64,000 nucleotides of DNA, from NCBI RefSeq assembly GCF_001939045.1, contig NZ_MKIM01000027.1, forward strand, positions 186,001-250,000, given 5' to 3'. The notes beneath the pieces are model-generated. The model saw only the letters and a list, made by a program, of their open reading frames with translations. It searched no databases and was not told the origin of the DNA. The position numbers were made by a program, and so were the translations under genes. This stretch comes from Rhizobium oryziradicis (lineage in GTDB: Bacteria; Pseudomonadota; Alphaproteobacteria; Rhizobiales; Rhizobiaceae). Every line of letters begins with the position of its first letter. The stretch's first letter is position 1. This document shows positions 8,224-16,735 of this stretch, piece by piece.

Positions 8224-9630
8224 TTACACCTTTTCGAATGCTTGCAGGCCGGGGAAGAGATAATTCTTGCCCGCCTTGAAATCAAAATCAGGATTGTCCC
8301 AGGCAATCATCTTGCCGGGGTTGAGCAGGCCCTTGGGGTCGGTTTCCTTCTTGAAGGCCAGCTGGGTTTCATCGGTCTGCTTCATGCCGCCTTCTTCCAG
8401 CGTATAACGATGCGGGTTGAAGATCGGGCAGCCATTGTCCTCGTGAATGCGGATGATCTCTTCCAGCCGCTCTTTGGTGGTGTAGCGCACCAGAGGCAGG
8501 CCAGAGCATTGGATTTGCCCATCGAATTTCAAAAATTCCAGATGGCCAATCACTTCCTCGCCAAAGATTTCCGTCATTTTCGCCACCTTGGCCACATGAT
8601 CGGGACCGGGATATTGCACCTGCAAATAGGTGATCGACGGGTCCACCTTGAGGGCGCGCAGCGTTGTGTGGTTCCATGCCAGCTCATAGGCGTGCGGAAT
8701 GCCCTTCATGCTCTCGACTGTGTCGGAGCGAAAACGGATGTCGCCCTTCATTTTCTCCGCATAGGCCAAAAACGGTCCCATGGAATGGGGGGTCACCATC
8801 AGCACCACCACCGACTGACCCTCCTTGAGCCATGGCTTGTGGCGGGTGAAATAATCAAAGGGAACGGGAGCGGCAATCGGAGCCACTTCTTTGAGCAGAA
8901 TACCATTGCGGTGGCACAGGCCATCGGCAAAGCGCACGGCGTCCATGTAATCATCATAGCCGACAATCACGTCCACCCAATCATAGGCCGGAGCCAGCGG
9001 CATTTCCACTTCGGTGATAATGCCATTGGTACCATAGGCATGGCTGACCTTTTGCAGATCCCAGGCCGAAAGTTCCAGCACGCGCGGCTCGGCCTCCATG
9101 GTCACCACCCGCAGCCGCAGAATATTGCCCAGATCGCGCAATCCGCCCCAGGTGATTGAGCCAACACCACCAGAGCCGCCAGCCACAAAGCCGCCAATGG
9201 TGGCCGTTTGCGCGGTAGACGGATGGAAGCGCACTTCCTGCCCGGAATGGGCTTTGGTCTGCTTATCCAGCTCAGCGATGACAATGCCCGGCTCGCAAAT
9301 CACTCGGCCGGGGTGGATTTCCTTGACCTTGTTCATGTTGATCAGGTTAAGCACAATGCCGCCGGAGAGCGGCATGGCCTGACCATAATTGCCGGTGCCA
9401 GCACCGCGCGGCGTGATTGGCACACCATTGGCGTAAGCCACTTTCAGGGTGCGGATTACCTCTTCTTCTGATGTCGGCGAGACAACCAGATCGGCGGTCA
9501 CATGGTCGAGCTCGTCTTTCAAAATCGGCGAATACCAATAGAAATCCCGGCTCTTTTGTTTCACCAGCGCCGGGTGATCTTCCACGGCAATGCCGTTCAG
9601 TTCCTGTTTGATCTTTGCATAATCCGGCAT
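8224..9630 (-). CDS. FAD-binding oxidase (GlcD/VAO family)
   Basis: 468 aa. N-terminal PCMH-type FAD domain with PTSEEEV, TPRGAGTGNYGQA (residues about 75-87) and TIGGFVAGGSGGVGSITWGG. The C-terminal FAD-oxidase domain ends in PKGLLNPGKM, a hallmark of GlcD/lactate-dehydrogenase-type flavoproteins. Likely oxidises a small organic acid or hydroxyl substrate. It starts three bases after the amidohydrolase stop, with GGAAGG inside the preceding gene, so it is the last gene of the ABC/deaminase operon. The substrate is unknown; context points to a product of the deaminase pathway. Confidence 0.88.
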   Translation of the reverse strand: MPDYAKIKQELNGIAVEDHPALVKQKSRDFYWYSPILKDELDHVTADLVVSPTSEEEVIRTLKVAYANGVPITPRGAGTGNYGQAMPLSGGIVLNLINMNKVKEIHPGRVICEPGIVIAELDKQTKAHSGQEVRFHPSTAQTATIGGFVAGGSGGVGSITWGGLRDLGNILRLRVVTMEAEPRVLELSAWDLQKVSHAYGTNGIITEVEMPLAPAYDWVDVIVGYDDYMDAVRFADGLCHRNGILLKEVAPIAAPVPFDYFTRHKPWLKEGQSVVVLMVTPHSMGPFLAYAEKMKGDIRFRSDTVESMKGIPHAYELAWNHTTLRALKVDPSITYLQVQYPGPDHVAKVAKMTEIFGEEVIGHLEFLKFDGQIQCSGLPLVRYTTKERLEEIIRIHEDNGCPIFNPHRYTLEEGGMKQTDETQLAFKKETDPKGLLNPGKMIAWDNPDFDFKAGKNYLFPGLQAFEKV

Positions 9631-9633
9631 GAG

Positions 9634-10944
9634 TCAGCCTTCCATCAGTTCATCGAGGTCACGGTAATCGGGCGGGCTCGCATCAATGGCTTTGCCCGCC
9701 CTCATCACGATGCGGTTGCTTTGGGGACGCGAGAGAAACTCGCTCCAATGGCGGGCTGAAAACAGCACCAGATCAGCTTTGCCGCCCACGGATATGCGGC
9801 CATGGTCTGGTCGGCCCAAAATATCGGCAGGTGTGCGGGTGACAATGCGGGCGGTGGTGTCCAGCGGGTGATCGAGATGGATAATCCGCACCGCTTCGCG
9901 CAGCACTTCCACGCAGTCGAGATCGCCATAGGCGTAGAAAGGATCGCGGGTGTTGTCGGAGGAGACTGCCGTTTGCACGCCTGCCGTCGTCAACTCATGA
10001 AACAGCGTTACGCCGCGCTGGCGCGGGGTGCGGCCAGAATATCGATCTTGCAAATACATATTGCACATCGGCAAGGAGACAACCGCTAGACCCGCCTTGG
10101 CCACCAGATCAATGGTCGCTTTGGCGACATCATCGCTTTGCTGGGTCAGCGAACAGCAATGGCCGACAACGACAGAGCCTTCAAAACCGTTGCGCAACTT
10201 GGCCTCGGCCACGGCTTTCAGCGCCAGCACCGAGGCATCCTGCGTTTCATCGACATGCAGGTCAATATCAAGACCGTGATCGCTTGCTGCTTGAAACAGC
10301 AGATCCAGCCGCGCATCCAGATCGGGCACCATTTGCGTCACGCCGCCAAGAATGCCGTTGTGGGATTTGACCACGTCAATCAGATCAGTGAAGAAAGCGG
10401 CGTTGGTGATCTCTTCAAAGGGAAAAAGTGCCGCCGCTTGCAGATCAAGCTTGCCTTTCCAGGCATCGCGCACCTCGGCGAAAACCTCATAGGAAATGCG
10501 ATGCTGTGGGGCCAAACTATCGAGATGGGTGCGGATCAGGCTGGTGCCGTGGGCATAGGCACATTTGAGCGAAAACTCCATGCGGGCGCGCACATCAGCC
10601 GCCGACCAATTGGCTTCGCGGTCTTCCTTGACCGCGCTGAGCGCCCCCATAAAATCGCCGGAGACATTGGGTTTGCGTGGCCAGATATGGCCTTTGTCGA
10701 GATGGGTGTGCATATCGATAAAGGTGGGAAAGATCATGCCGCTGGCCATATCTGCAAAGGGCAGATCCACGGGAGTGCCGGGCGGTACAATGGCTTCGAT
10801 TTTGCCGTCCGTGATGATCAGATCGGCCTTCACCAGACCTTCAACACTTGGGCCTGAGAAGCCATCAACCGTGATGTCAGGCAGAGTTGCATTTTTCAGC
10901 ACAAAGCGCGGATCATTCGGCACTGTGACAAAGGGCTTGGTCAT
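9634..10944 (-). CDS. Amidohydrolase, cytosine deaminase-like
   Basis: 436 aa metal-dependent hydrolase of the CodA group. The full ligand set is visible: HTH at residues 79 and 81, DLHVDETQ with His230 and Glu233, VVGHCCSL with His262, and SSDNTRDPF with Asp330. This matches the metal and catalytic residues of cytosine deaminase and creatinine deaminase. Substrate is probably an amino-pyrimidine or related N-heterocycle. ATG 10944 overlaps the permease stop by one base (TGATG); a TTG one codon upstream is less likely. The gene lies in an uptake operon, so it probably acts on the imported compound. Confidence 0.9.
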   Translation of the reverse strand: MTKPFVTVPNDPRFVLKNATLPDITVDGFSGPSVEGLVKADLIITDGKIEAIVPPGTPVDLPFADMASGMIFPTFIDMHTHLDKGHIWPRKPNVSGDFMGALSAVKEDREANWSAADVRARMEFSLKCAYAHGTSLIRTHLDSLAPQHRISYEVFAEVRDAWKGKLDLQAAALFPFEEITNAAFFTDLIDVVKSHNGILGGVTQMVPDLDARLDLLFQAASDHGLDIDLHVDETQDASVLALKAVAEAKLRNGFEGSVVVGHCCSLTQQSDDVAKATIDLVAKAGLAVVSLPMCNMYLQDRYSGRTPRQRGVTLFHELTTAGVQTAVSSDNTRDPFYAYGDLDCVEVLREAVRIIHLDHPLDTTARIVTRTPADILGRPDHGRISVGGKADLVLFSARHWSEFLSRPQSNRIVMRAGKAIDASPPDYRDLDELMEG

Positions 10945-11747
10945 CAATTTTCTCGCTTGATGCTGCTCTCATGCCAGCGGTGCAGCGCAAGCCATGAGAT
11001 GAAGGAGGTAATGGCAAAAATAACCACGCCGAGGCAGGATAGAAGAATGAGGGCCGCAAACAGCCGGGGAATATTCAGCCGGTATTGCGCTTCCAATAGG
11101 CGAAAGGCGAGGCCGGAGCCTGCCCCCGCAGAGCCTGCGGCAAACTCGGCCACCACGGCGGCAATCAATGCCAGGCCACCGCCAATGCGCAAGCCGGTCA
11201 TGAAATAGGGCAGGGAGGCGGGCAATTTCAGATAGATCAGCGTTTGCCAACGCGATGCGCCGTAAAGCTCAAACAGGTTGAGCAGGTTATGGTCCACGCT
11301 TTTCAAGCCCTGGACCATATTGGACAGGATGGGGAAAAAGGCCACCAGAAAGGCGCAGATCAACAGCGCTGATTGCGTGGTGGGCGCATAGATCAAAATC
11401 AGCGGCGAGATGGCGACAATGGGTGTGACCTGCAAGATCACGGCAATCGGATAGAACGCCAGCTCGATCCATTTTCCCTGCACCAAAAAAATGGCCATAC
11501 CAACGCCGCCCACCAGCGCCAAGCCCAGCGACATCAAGGTGATCTGGGTGGTCACCCACAGGGCGGGGCCAAGGGTTGGCCAATCATTGTAAAGCGAATT
11601 GGCGACCGCCAAGGGGCCGGGCAAAATATATTGCGGCACGCCAGAGACCGCGACGCCGATATGCCAGACCAGCACCAACACCACCACGACCGCAATGGGA
11701 ACGAGGATTTGCAGAGCTGTTTCACGCATGTGATTGCGGGTTGCCAT
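10944..11747 (-). CDS. ABC transporter permease (SsuC/TauC/ThiX type)
   Basis: 267 aa with about six membrane segments and the binding-protein-dependent transport loop ELYGASRWQTLIYLKLPASLPYFMTGLRIG (EAA-type motif, residues about 160-190). Belongs to the nitrate/sulfonate/pyrimidine permease family. It is coupled at both ends by one-base TGATG overlaps with the ATPase and amidohydrolase genes. Start taken at ATG 11747, not the adjacent upstream TTG. Confidence 0.92.
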   Translation of the reverse strand: MATRNHMRETALQILVPIAVVVVLVLVWHIGVAVSGVPQYILPGPLAVANSLYNDWPTLGPALWVTTQITLMSLGLALVGGVGMAIFLVQGKWIELAFYPIAVILQVTPIVAISPLILIYAPTTQSALLICAFLVAFFPILSNMVQGLKSVDHNLLNLFELYGASRWQTLIYLKLPASLPYFMTGLRIGGGLALIAAVVAEFAAGSAGAGSGLAFRLLEAQYRLNIPRLFAALILLSCLGVVIFAITSFISWLALHRWHESSIKREN

Positions 11748-12568
11748 CAATGTTCCTCCCCACCCATGGCGCTTAACAGCGCGTTGGAGGTCTTTTCGCA
11801 GGCCTGCCGATATTCTTCTGATGTGCGATAATGGGCATCGCGGTTGAGGCTGGTGATCAGCGGAAAATCGGCATCCACCCGACCGGGCCGGGCCTTCATC
11901 ACCACAATGCGGTTGGAGAGATAGGCGGCCTCAAACACCGAATGGGTGACGAAAATCACGGTAATGCCTTTGTCTTTCCACAGCCTTAGCACGTCATCAT
12001 TCAGCTTTTGCCGGGTGATTTCATCCAATGCAGCAAAAGGCTCATCCATCAGCAGCAATTTGGGTTTTGTCACCAGAGCGCGGGCAATGGAAACCCGCAT
12101 TTTCATGCCGCCAGACAATTCGCGGGGATAGGCCTTGGCAAAATCCTTGAGGCCAACGGTTTCCAGCGTTTCCAGAATGATCGGCGTTGCTTGCGCTTTC
12201 GATACGCCTTGCAGACGCAGCGGCAGGTAGACATTGGCAAACACGGTTTGCCATGGCAGCAGTGTCGGTTCCTGAAACACAAAGCTGATGTCGCCGTCCG
12301 GAAGACCTTTGGCATTGATGCGTGAGCTTGGCCAATCAATGCTGCCGCTTGTGGTATCACCCAGCCCTGCGATGATGCGAAGTGCTGTGGATTTGCCGCA
12401 GCCCGAGGGGCCGAGCAGGCTGACAAATTCGCCTGCCTCAACGTTCAGCGACATGTTGGACAGCGCCACCGTGCCAGAGGAGAATGTTTTGGAGACGCCA
12501 GACAGGGTGACCAGCGGGCGCTTTTTACTCTCACTGTGCATGGGCAATGGGGTGTCACTCACGATCAT
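11747..12568 (-). CDS. ABC transporter ATP-binding protein (SsuB/TauB/ThiZ type)
   Basis: 273 aa. Walker A GPSGCGKST (about residues 53-61), Q-loop FVFQEP, signature LSGGMKMR, Walker B LLLMDEP and switch FVTHS. It powers the importer formed with the permease and NMT1-type binding protein. A MHSES start nine codons later is possible. A 101-base gap with two competing hairpins separates it from the binding-protein gene upstream. Confidence 0.94.
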   Translation of the reverse strand: MIVSDTPLPMHSESKKRPLVTLSGVSKTFSSGTVALSNMSLNVEAGEFVSLLGPSGCGKSTALRIIAGLGDTTSGSIDWPSSRINAKGLPDGDISFVFQEPTLLPWQTVFANVYLPLRLQGVSKAQATPIILETLETVGLKDFAKAYPRELSGGMKMRVSIARALVTKPKLLLMDEPFAALDEITRQKLNDDVLRLWKDKGITVIFVTHSVFEAAYLSNRIVVMKARPGRVDADFPLITSLNRDAHYRTSEEYRQACEKTSNALLSAMGGEEH

Positions 12569-12629
12569 TCAATGCCTGTTGTTGATGCCCTTCTGCCACT
12601 CGCGAGAAGGTGATCCGAAAACGGTATGA

Positions 12630-12659
12630 GGGGGTGAAGAACCCCTCCCAACAAGGGGA
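12630..12659 (-). promoter_or_regulatory. Competing hairpins between binding-protein and ATPase genes
   Basis: Two mutually exclusive small stems share one arm: GGGGT/ACCCC (12631-12635 with 12641-12645) and CCCCT/AGGGG (12642-12646 with 12654-12658). The place, right after the binding-protein stop, is where differential-expression hairpins often sit in ABC operons. No T tract. It may equally be a degenerate rhizobial repeat. Confidence 0.35.
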
Positions 12660-12669
12660 GAGGCCTTTC

Positions 12670-13674
12670 TCACTTCTTCAGTTTCAAACCAACGCCCTTG
12701 CACACAAATTTGGTGGTGAAGGCTTTTTGGTAATCCAGCTTCGCATCCACCACACCAATGGACACCATTTCGGTGAAGAATTTTTTGTAGTGATCATCGG
12801 TCATGCAGCCGATGCCCTTGTCGAGTGCCGATCCTGAATCCACAATGCCATATTCCTTCATCTTCTCGATGGAGAAGGCGATCTGGGCATCGGTCATTTC
12901 CGGATTGTCTTTTTTAATCAGATCATTGGCGGCTTTGCTGTCACCGTAGAGATAATTGTACCAGCCTTCCGCTGAGGCATCGATGAAGCGCTGCACCACG
13001 TCCGGCTTTTTATCAATCATGGTCTGGGTGGTGGTGATCATGGTGGAGTAGGGGCTGTAACCATTGTCTGCCAGCAAAAACAGTTTTGGTTTGAAACCAC
13101 CTTGTTTTTCAACCTCATAGGGCTCTGAGGTAATATAGCCCTGCTGGGCGGATTTTTTATTGGCGATGAAAGGGGCGGGGTTAAACGTATAGGGCTTGTA
13201 TTGCTCGTCCTTGAAGCCCGGATAGTTCTTTTTCATCCATTCAAAATAGGTCAGGTAGCCATCCTTGCCCATATAGATGGTGTCGAGCTTGGCCAGTTCG
13301 GCAAATTTTTCCACGCCCTGATCGGGATGGGCCATCAACACCTGCGGGTCTTTTTGAAAGATGGCGGCCACATCCACCAGCGGAATGCCCTGTTTGACGG
13401 CATCCATTTCGGCCAGTGGGCTGCCCATGTAGAAATCCACCTTACCGGCAATCAGCAGCGCCTGATTGGCGGCATTGGGACCACCTTGCACGATCTTGAC
13501 GTCGATGCCGTATTTTTTATAGGTGCCATCGGCAACGGCTTGATAAAAGCCACCATGCTCGGCCTGCGCCAGCCAATTGGTGCCATAGCTGACCTGATCC
13601 AAAGCGAGAGCTGGGCTTGTGGCCCCAAGCACTAGGGCGGCTGCGGCAAGATAATGTGCAAATCTCTTCGTCAT
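12670..13674 (-). CDS. ABC transporter substrate-binding protein, NMT1/THI5-like
   Basis: 334 aa. Signal peptide MTKRFAHYLAAAALVLGATSPALA, then an NMT1/THI5-like periplasmic binding domain (YGTNWLAQAEHGGFYQAVADGTYKKYGI near residues 30-57, and the NQALLIAGKVDFYMG segment near 90). Such proteins bind pyrimidine thiamine precursors or other aromatic/heterocyclic solutes. First gene of the operon running to 8224. A LysR gene is divergent and a 31-bp candidate operator lies between them. Substrate unknown; a pyrimidine-like compound is favoured by the linked deaminase. Confidence 0.9.
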   Translation of the reverse strand: MTKRFAHYLAAAALVLGATSPALALDQVSYGTNWLAQAEHGGFYQAVADGTYKKYGIDVKIVQGGPNAANQALLIAGKVDFYMGSPLAEMDAVKQGIPLVDVAAIFQKDPQVLMAHPDQGVEKFAELAKLDTIYMGKDGYLTYFEWMKKNYPGFKDEQYKPYTFNPAPFIANKKSAQQGYITSEPYEVEKQGGFKPKLFLLADNGYSPYSTMITTTQTMIDKKPDVVQRFIDASAEGWYNYLYGDSKAANDLIKKDNPEMTDAQIAFSIEKMKEYGIVDSGSALDKGIGCMTDDHYKKFFTEMVSIGVVDAKLDYQKAFTTKFVCKGVGLKLKK

Positions 13675-13769
13675 GCTGATCTTTTCCCCTTAAGCTCTGG
13701 CCCCTCACACTCCGATGAAGCCGTCGTCGTTGACGCATTTTTCACATTTGAGCGCTTGCTTTGCGCTTT

Positions 13770-13800
13770 GAAAAGCATCAAATTTCGTTCGCATTGATGC
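13770..13800. promoter_or_regulatory. Candidate LysR operator (copy 1)
   Basis: 31-base sequence starting GAAAAGCATCAAATTTCG and ending CATTGATGC, with an internal dyad GCATCAA / TTGATGC. It matches 25 of 31 positions of a sequence in front of the creatininase-family gene (15683-15714). It lies 96 bases upstream of the binding-protein start and 74 upstream of the LysR start, as expected for a divergent LysR operator. Confidence 0.55.
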
Positions 13801-13873
13801 CTTTAAAGCAGCGCTTGCATCTTTTGATGTATTGCTGTTCAACGTGATTAAAAAATAGACTGGTGAGCTGCCC

Positions 13874-14845
13874 GTGTTGCATTCCAGAAAGCTGTATTAC
13901 ATTGATGAGATTGCCAGATGTGGCTCAATACGCAAGGCGGCAAATCGTCTTAACGTTGCATCCTCGGCAGTGAATCGCCAAATTCTGGCGCTGGAAGAAG
14001 AGCTTGGTGCGCCGATTTTCGAGCGCTTGCCGCGTGGCTTGCGCCTGACAGCGGCGGGTGAGCTGTGTGTGGAACATATTCGCGAGGTTTTGAAAGGCTA
14101 TGAGCGGCTGGAAGCGCGCATTCGCAGCCTGAAAACCCCGCAAGCCGGTAAGGTCTCTCTGGTGACCACGGTGGGGCTGGCATCCGGCCCTTTGCCCGAT
14201 ATCATTGCGCGCTTTTTGGAAGCACACCCGCGCATCAAGGTGCATGTGCGCAATGATAGTGGCACAACGACGCTCAACCCGGTGCTGACGGGCGAAGTGG
14301 ATATTGGCCTTGGCTTTAACATCGTTGCCACGCCGGGCATTCGCACGCTGGCCAATTTTGATATTCCGGTGGGGGCTGTGCTGCCGCCGGGGCATCACTT
14401 GGCGCAAGCGTCGGGGCCGGTGGATCTGGTCGAGGTGGTGCAGGAAAAGCTGGTGCTGGCCGAGCCCGGCACCAGCCTGCGCAATGTCATCAATCTGGCA
14501 CTCGCGCCGCTTCCCTTGCCGATCGAGCCTTTGCTGGAAACCAATGCGTCGGAACTTTTGAAGCAATTGGTCAAATGCGGCTCTGCGCTGACCTTGCTGA
14601 ACCCGCTGGATGTGGTGGCGGAATGCCGCCGTGGCGAGCTGGTGTTTCGGCCCTTGAGCGAGCCGCATGTGCGTCATCAGCCAATGAAGCTGTTTGCGCG
14701 CGCGCGAGCACCTTTGGATGCCGCCACCAGCCTGTTCGTCGAATATCTGATGCAGGAGATTGTGGCGCTGGTGGAGGATTTGCAAGGCAAAGGCTTTTTG
14801 CCGCTAAGCCGCACCAGCCCTGAGCGTGTTCAGGATGGCGAATAA
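13874..14845 (+). CDS. LysR-family transcriptional regulator
   Basis: 323 aa from a GTG start (13874); TTG 13877 is an alternative. N-terminal winged HTH with CGSIRKAANRLNVASSAVNRQILALEEELGAPIFERLPRG-type residues 17-56, then a LysR substrate-binding domain (SLVTTVGLASGPLPDIIARFLEAHP near 95-120). Divergent from the ABC operon and convergent with the creatininase-family gene, whose 3' end it overlaps by 16 bases. Likely the regulator of both, based on position and the shared promoter motif. Confidence 0.93.
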   Translation: MLHSRKLYYIDEIARCGSIRKAANRLNVASSAVNRQILALEEELGAPIFERLPRGLRLTAAGELCVEHIREVLKGYERLEARIRSLKTPQAGKVSLVTTVGLASGPLPDIIARFLEAHPRIKVHVRNDSGTTTLNPVLTGEVDIGLGFNIVATPGIRTLANFDIPVGAVLPPGHHLAQASGPVDLVEVVQEKLVLAEPGTSLRNVINLALAPLPLPIEPLLETNASELLKQLVKCGSALTLLNPLDVVAECRRGELVFRPLSEPHVRHQPMKLFARARAPLDAATSLFVEYLMQEIVALVEDLQGKGFLPLSRTSPERVQDGE

Positions 14846-15630
14846 AGCGCGGACAAGGGGTAGTCGCGCACATCGCGCAGCAATTGCACAAAACTTGCCA
14901 CCTGATGCTGGCAAATGGCTTTGCCTTTTTCGGCGGTCCCCTTGGAGGCATCCCCTACCACGCCATGGAGGTTCAGGTCATGGGCAATCCATGCCAGCGT
15001 ATGGGGTGGCGTTGGCCCCAGAAAATCCGAGCGTTCGCGCATCCATTCGGCCTTGGAGACAAAATTCTCTGCTCTTTCCATCCGCACCAGATCGGGCCTG
15101 AAATGCAGCATCAGCGAGGTTTCAACCTCACCGCCGTGAATGCCATATTTAGCCTCATGCTCGGAAATCATGCCGTCTGGATGGCCAAACCGCGCCCATT
15201 GGGTGGCCACCGCCACCATTTGAAACCGCACTCGAAGCTCTCTAGCGACAATGTTCATCACATCCAGATTGCCGCCGTGGGAATTGACAATCACCAGCTT
15301 GCGCACACCTGCCTCTGCCACTTTTCCGCCAATGGCGGTCCAGGCCGGAATGAGGATGTCAGCCCCCAGAGAAAGCGTGCCGGGACCATAAATATGCTCA
15401 TTGGCCTTGCCGATTTCCTGGGTGGGCAGCACCAGAAAGTCCAGATCATCGGGGCGTTGTGCTTTCAGCTCACCCAACATGCCGTTGGCAATGGCAACAT
15501 CGGTGGCAATCGGCAGGTGCGGGCCGTGCTGTTCGGTGGAGGCAATCGGCAGGATGGCAATGGTTTTATCCGCTGACAGGTGTTTGAAGTCGTGAGTGTT
15601 CAACTCGTTCCAGTAAAAAGGTTTTGCCAT
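14830..15630 (-). CDS. Creatininase-family amidohydrolase
   Basis: 266 aa, the usual family length. Metal ligands are visible: STEQHGPHLP with Glu33, His35 and His38, Asp44 in ATDVA, VNSHGGN, and HGGEVETS. Members open lactam or amide rings (creatinine) or deformylate pyrimidines. Start ATG 15630; the longer frame upstream has no supporting signal. Its promoter region carries the second copy of the candidate LysR operator. With the deaminase and FAD oxidase it suggests a ring-degrading pathway. The 3' end overlaps the LysR gene tail to tail. Confidence 0.88.
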   Translation of the reverse strand: MAKPFYWNELNTHDFKHLSADKTIAILPIASTEQHGPHLPIATDVAIANGMLGELKAQRPDDLDFLVLPTQEIGKANEHIYGPGTLSLGADILIPAWTAIGGKVAEAGVRKLVIVNSHGGNLDVMNIVARELRVRFQMVAVATQWARFGHPDGMISEHEAKYGIHGGEVETSLMLHFRPDLVRMERAENFVSKAEWMRERSDFLGPTPPHTLAWIAHDLNLHGVVGDASKGTAEKGKAICQHQVASFVQLLRDVRDYPLSALYSPS

Positions 15631-15682
15631 CACTCTGTTCCCTGATCTGTGTTGAGGCCACCGTAGAGCCGCAACCATCCTC

Positions 15683-15714
15683 GGAAAAGCATCAATTTGT
15701 GTGCGCAGTGCTGC
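15683..15714. promoter_or_regulatory. Candidate LysR operator (copy 2)
   Basis: Begins GGAAAAGCATCAATTTGTG and ends CAGTGCTGC; 25 of 31 aligned positions equal copy 1 at 13770-13800. It ends about 53 bases upstream of the creatininase-family start. Confidence 0.5.
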
Positions 15715-15839
15715 TAAAAAGGCGACGCCCGCAAGGGCCTGCGCTGTAAGCCTAATTTTTGGGAAGCGGAGGCTGCTCGTCAGCCCTGTTGAGAAACGCT
15801 TGCAACCGGCGTAGAACAAAATCCGAGGCTGGGTCGTGC

Positions 15840-16619
15840 ATGAAAAAATTACTGCGTAAAATTCTGGATAAGGGGTCAAAAGCCGCTGGTGCGTCTTCAC
15901 GGCCACGGCTGACGTTTGATTGGCAAGAGTTTTCAACACTCTACGCGGTTGGCGATGTTCATGGCTGCTATGTGGAACTGCTGGAGGCGGAGTGTCGAAT
16001 CTTGCAGGATGCCAGCCTGCGCGATGGGCGCAAGCTGATTGTCATGCTGGGTGATTATGTTGATCGCGGGCCATCATCCAAGCGGGTGATTGAGCATTTG
16101 ATGAAGCCGCTGCCGCCGCAAATTGAGCGCGTCAGCCTTTGCGGCAATCACGATGATGCCTTTTGTGATTTTATCGAAAATCCCTCGCGGTCGCGTGGTT
16201 GGCTGGATTTTGGAGCGGCAGCGACACTCTACTCCTATGGTCTGGATATTGATCATGCGCTGCAAAAGGCCGGTGGCTTTGAAGGCTTGCGCGTGCAGCT
16301 TTCCAGTGCCATCCCTGCCAGTCATTATCATTGGCTGAAAGCGCTGCCGGTCATGCTGTCGGTTGGGCCGATTGTTTTTGTGCATGCGGGTGTTACGCCC
16401 GGCCTTGGGCTGGATCAGCAAACAGATCAGGATCTTATGTGGATCCGGGAGCCGTTTTTAAGTCGCGGCCCTGAAATGCCCTATACCGTTGTGCATGGCC
16501 ACACGCCCACCGATACGGTCACCTTTGGCAAGAACCGAATCGGTGTTGATACGGCCGCCTATGCGTCCGGGCGTCTCAGTGTGGTGTGCATTGCCGATGG
16601 GCATGCCCATGTGATCTAG
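15840..16619 (+). CDS. Serine/threonine protein phosphatase (PPP family)
   Basis: 259 aa. The three PPP metal motifs are intact: GDVHG (residues 38-42), GDYVDRG (about 71-77) and GNHDD (about 102-106), with FVHAG and VHGHTP later. Resembles bacterial PrpA/PphA-like phosphatases or Ap4A hydrolase-like enzymes; substrate not predictable. Start ATG 15840 (MKKLLRKI) chosen over a longer frame without a signal. The TAG stop lies in the first bases of an intergenic B repeat. Confidence 0.9.
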   Translation: MKKLLRKILDKGSKAAGASSRPRLTFDWQEFSTLYAVGDVHGCYVELLEAECRILQDASLRDGRKLIVMLGDYVDRGPSSKRVIEHLMKPLPPQIERVSLCGNHDDAFCDFIENPSRSRGWLDFGAAATLYSYGLDIDHALQKAGGFEGLRVQLSSAIPASHYHWLKALPVMLSVGPIVFVHAGVTPGLGLDQQTDQDLMWIREPFLSRGPEMPYTVVHGHTPTDTVTFGKNRIGVDTAAYASGRLSVVCIADGHAHVI

Positions 16620-16722
16620 AGACTGTCAGGTTCAGATTGAACCAGACAGTCTCTAGATTTCTTTGTTTGAGTTTGTCTTTTCAGGAAAACCGGATTCCAC
16701 TTTATCCCTGACAAACTCTAGA
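16615..16722. repeat. B+A composite intergenic repeat
   Basis: 16615-16657 is palindrome B: TCTAGAGACTGTCAGGTTCA, gat, then the near-complement TGAACCAGACAGTCTCTAGA. 16658-16722 is an inverted A element (GTTTGTC..AGGAAAACCGG..CTGACAAACTCTAGA). Same arrangement as at 26448, 36096 and 39482. It contains the phosphatase stop codon. Confidence 0.8.
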
Positions 16723-16735
16723 TGTTGTCTAGTGG

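Noticed and set aside
8242-9159. 305-codon plus-strand frame
   Set aside because: Antisense to the FAD oxidase, which has clear family motifs.
12670-13873. TPP riboswitch in front of the NMT1-like operon
   Set aside because: No THI-box core sequences in the leader; a LysR-type operator is the better explanation.
14884-15576. 230-codon plus-strand frame
   Set aside because: Antisense to the creatininase-family gene; no recognisable domain.
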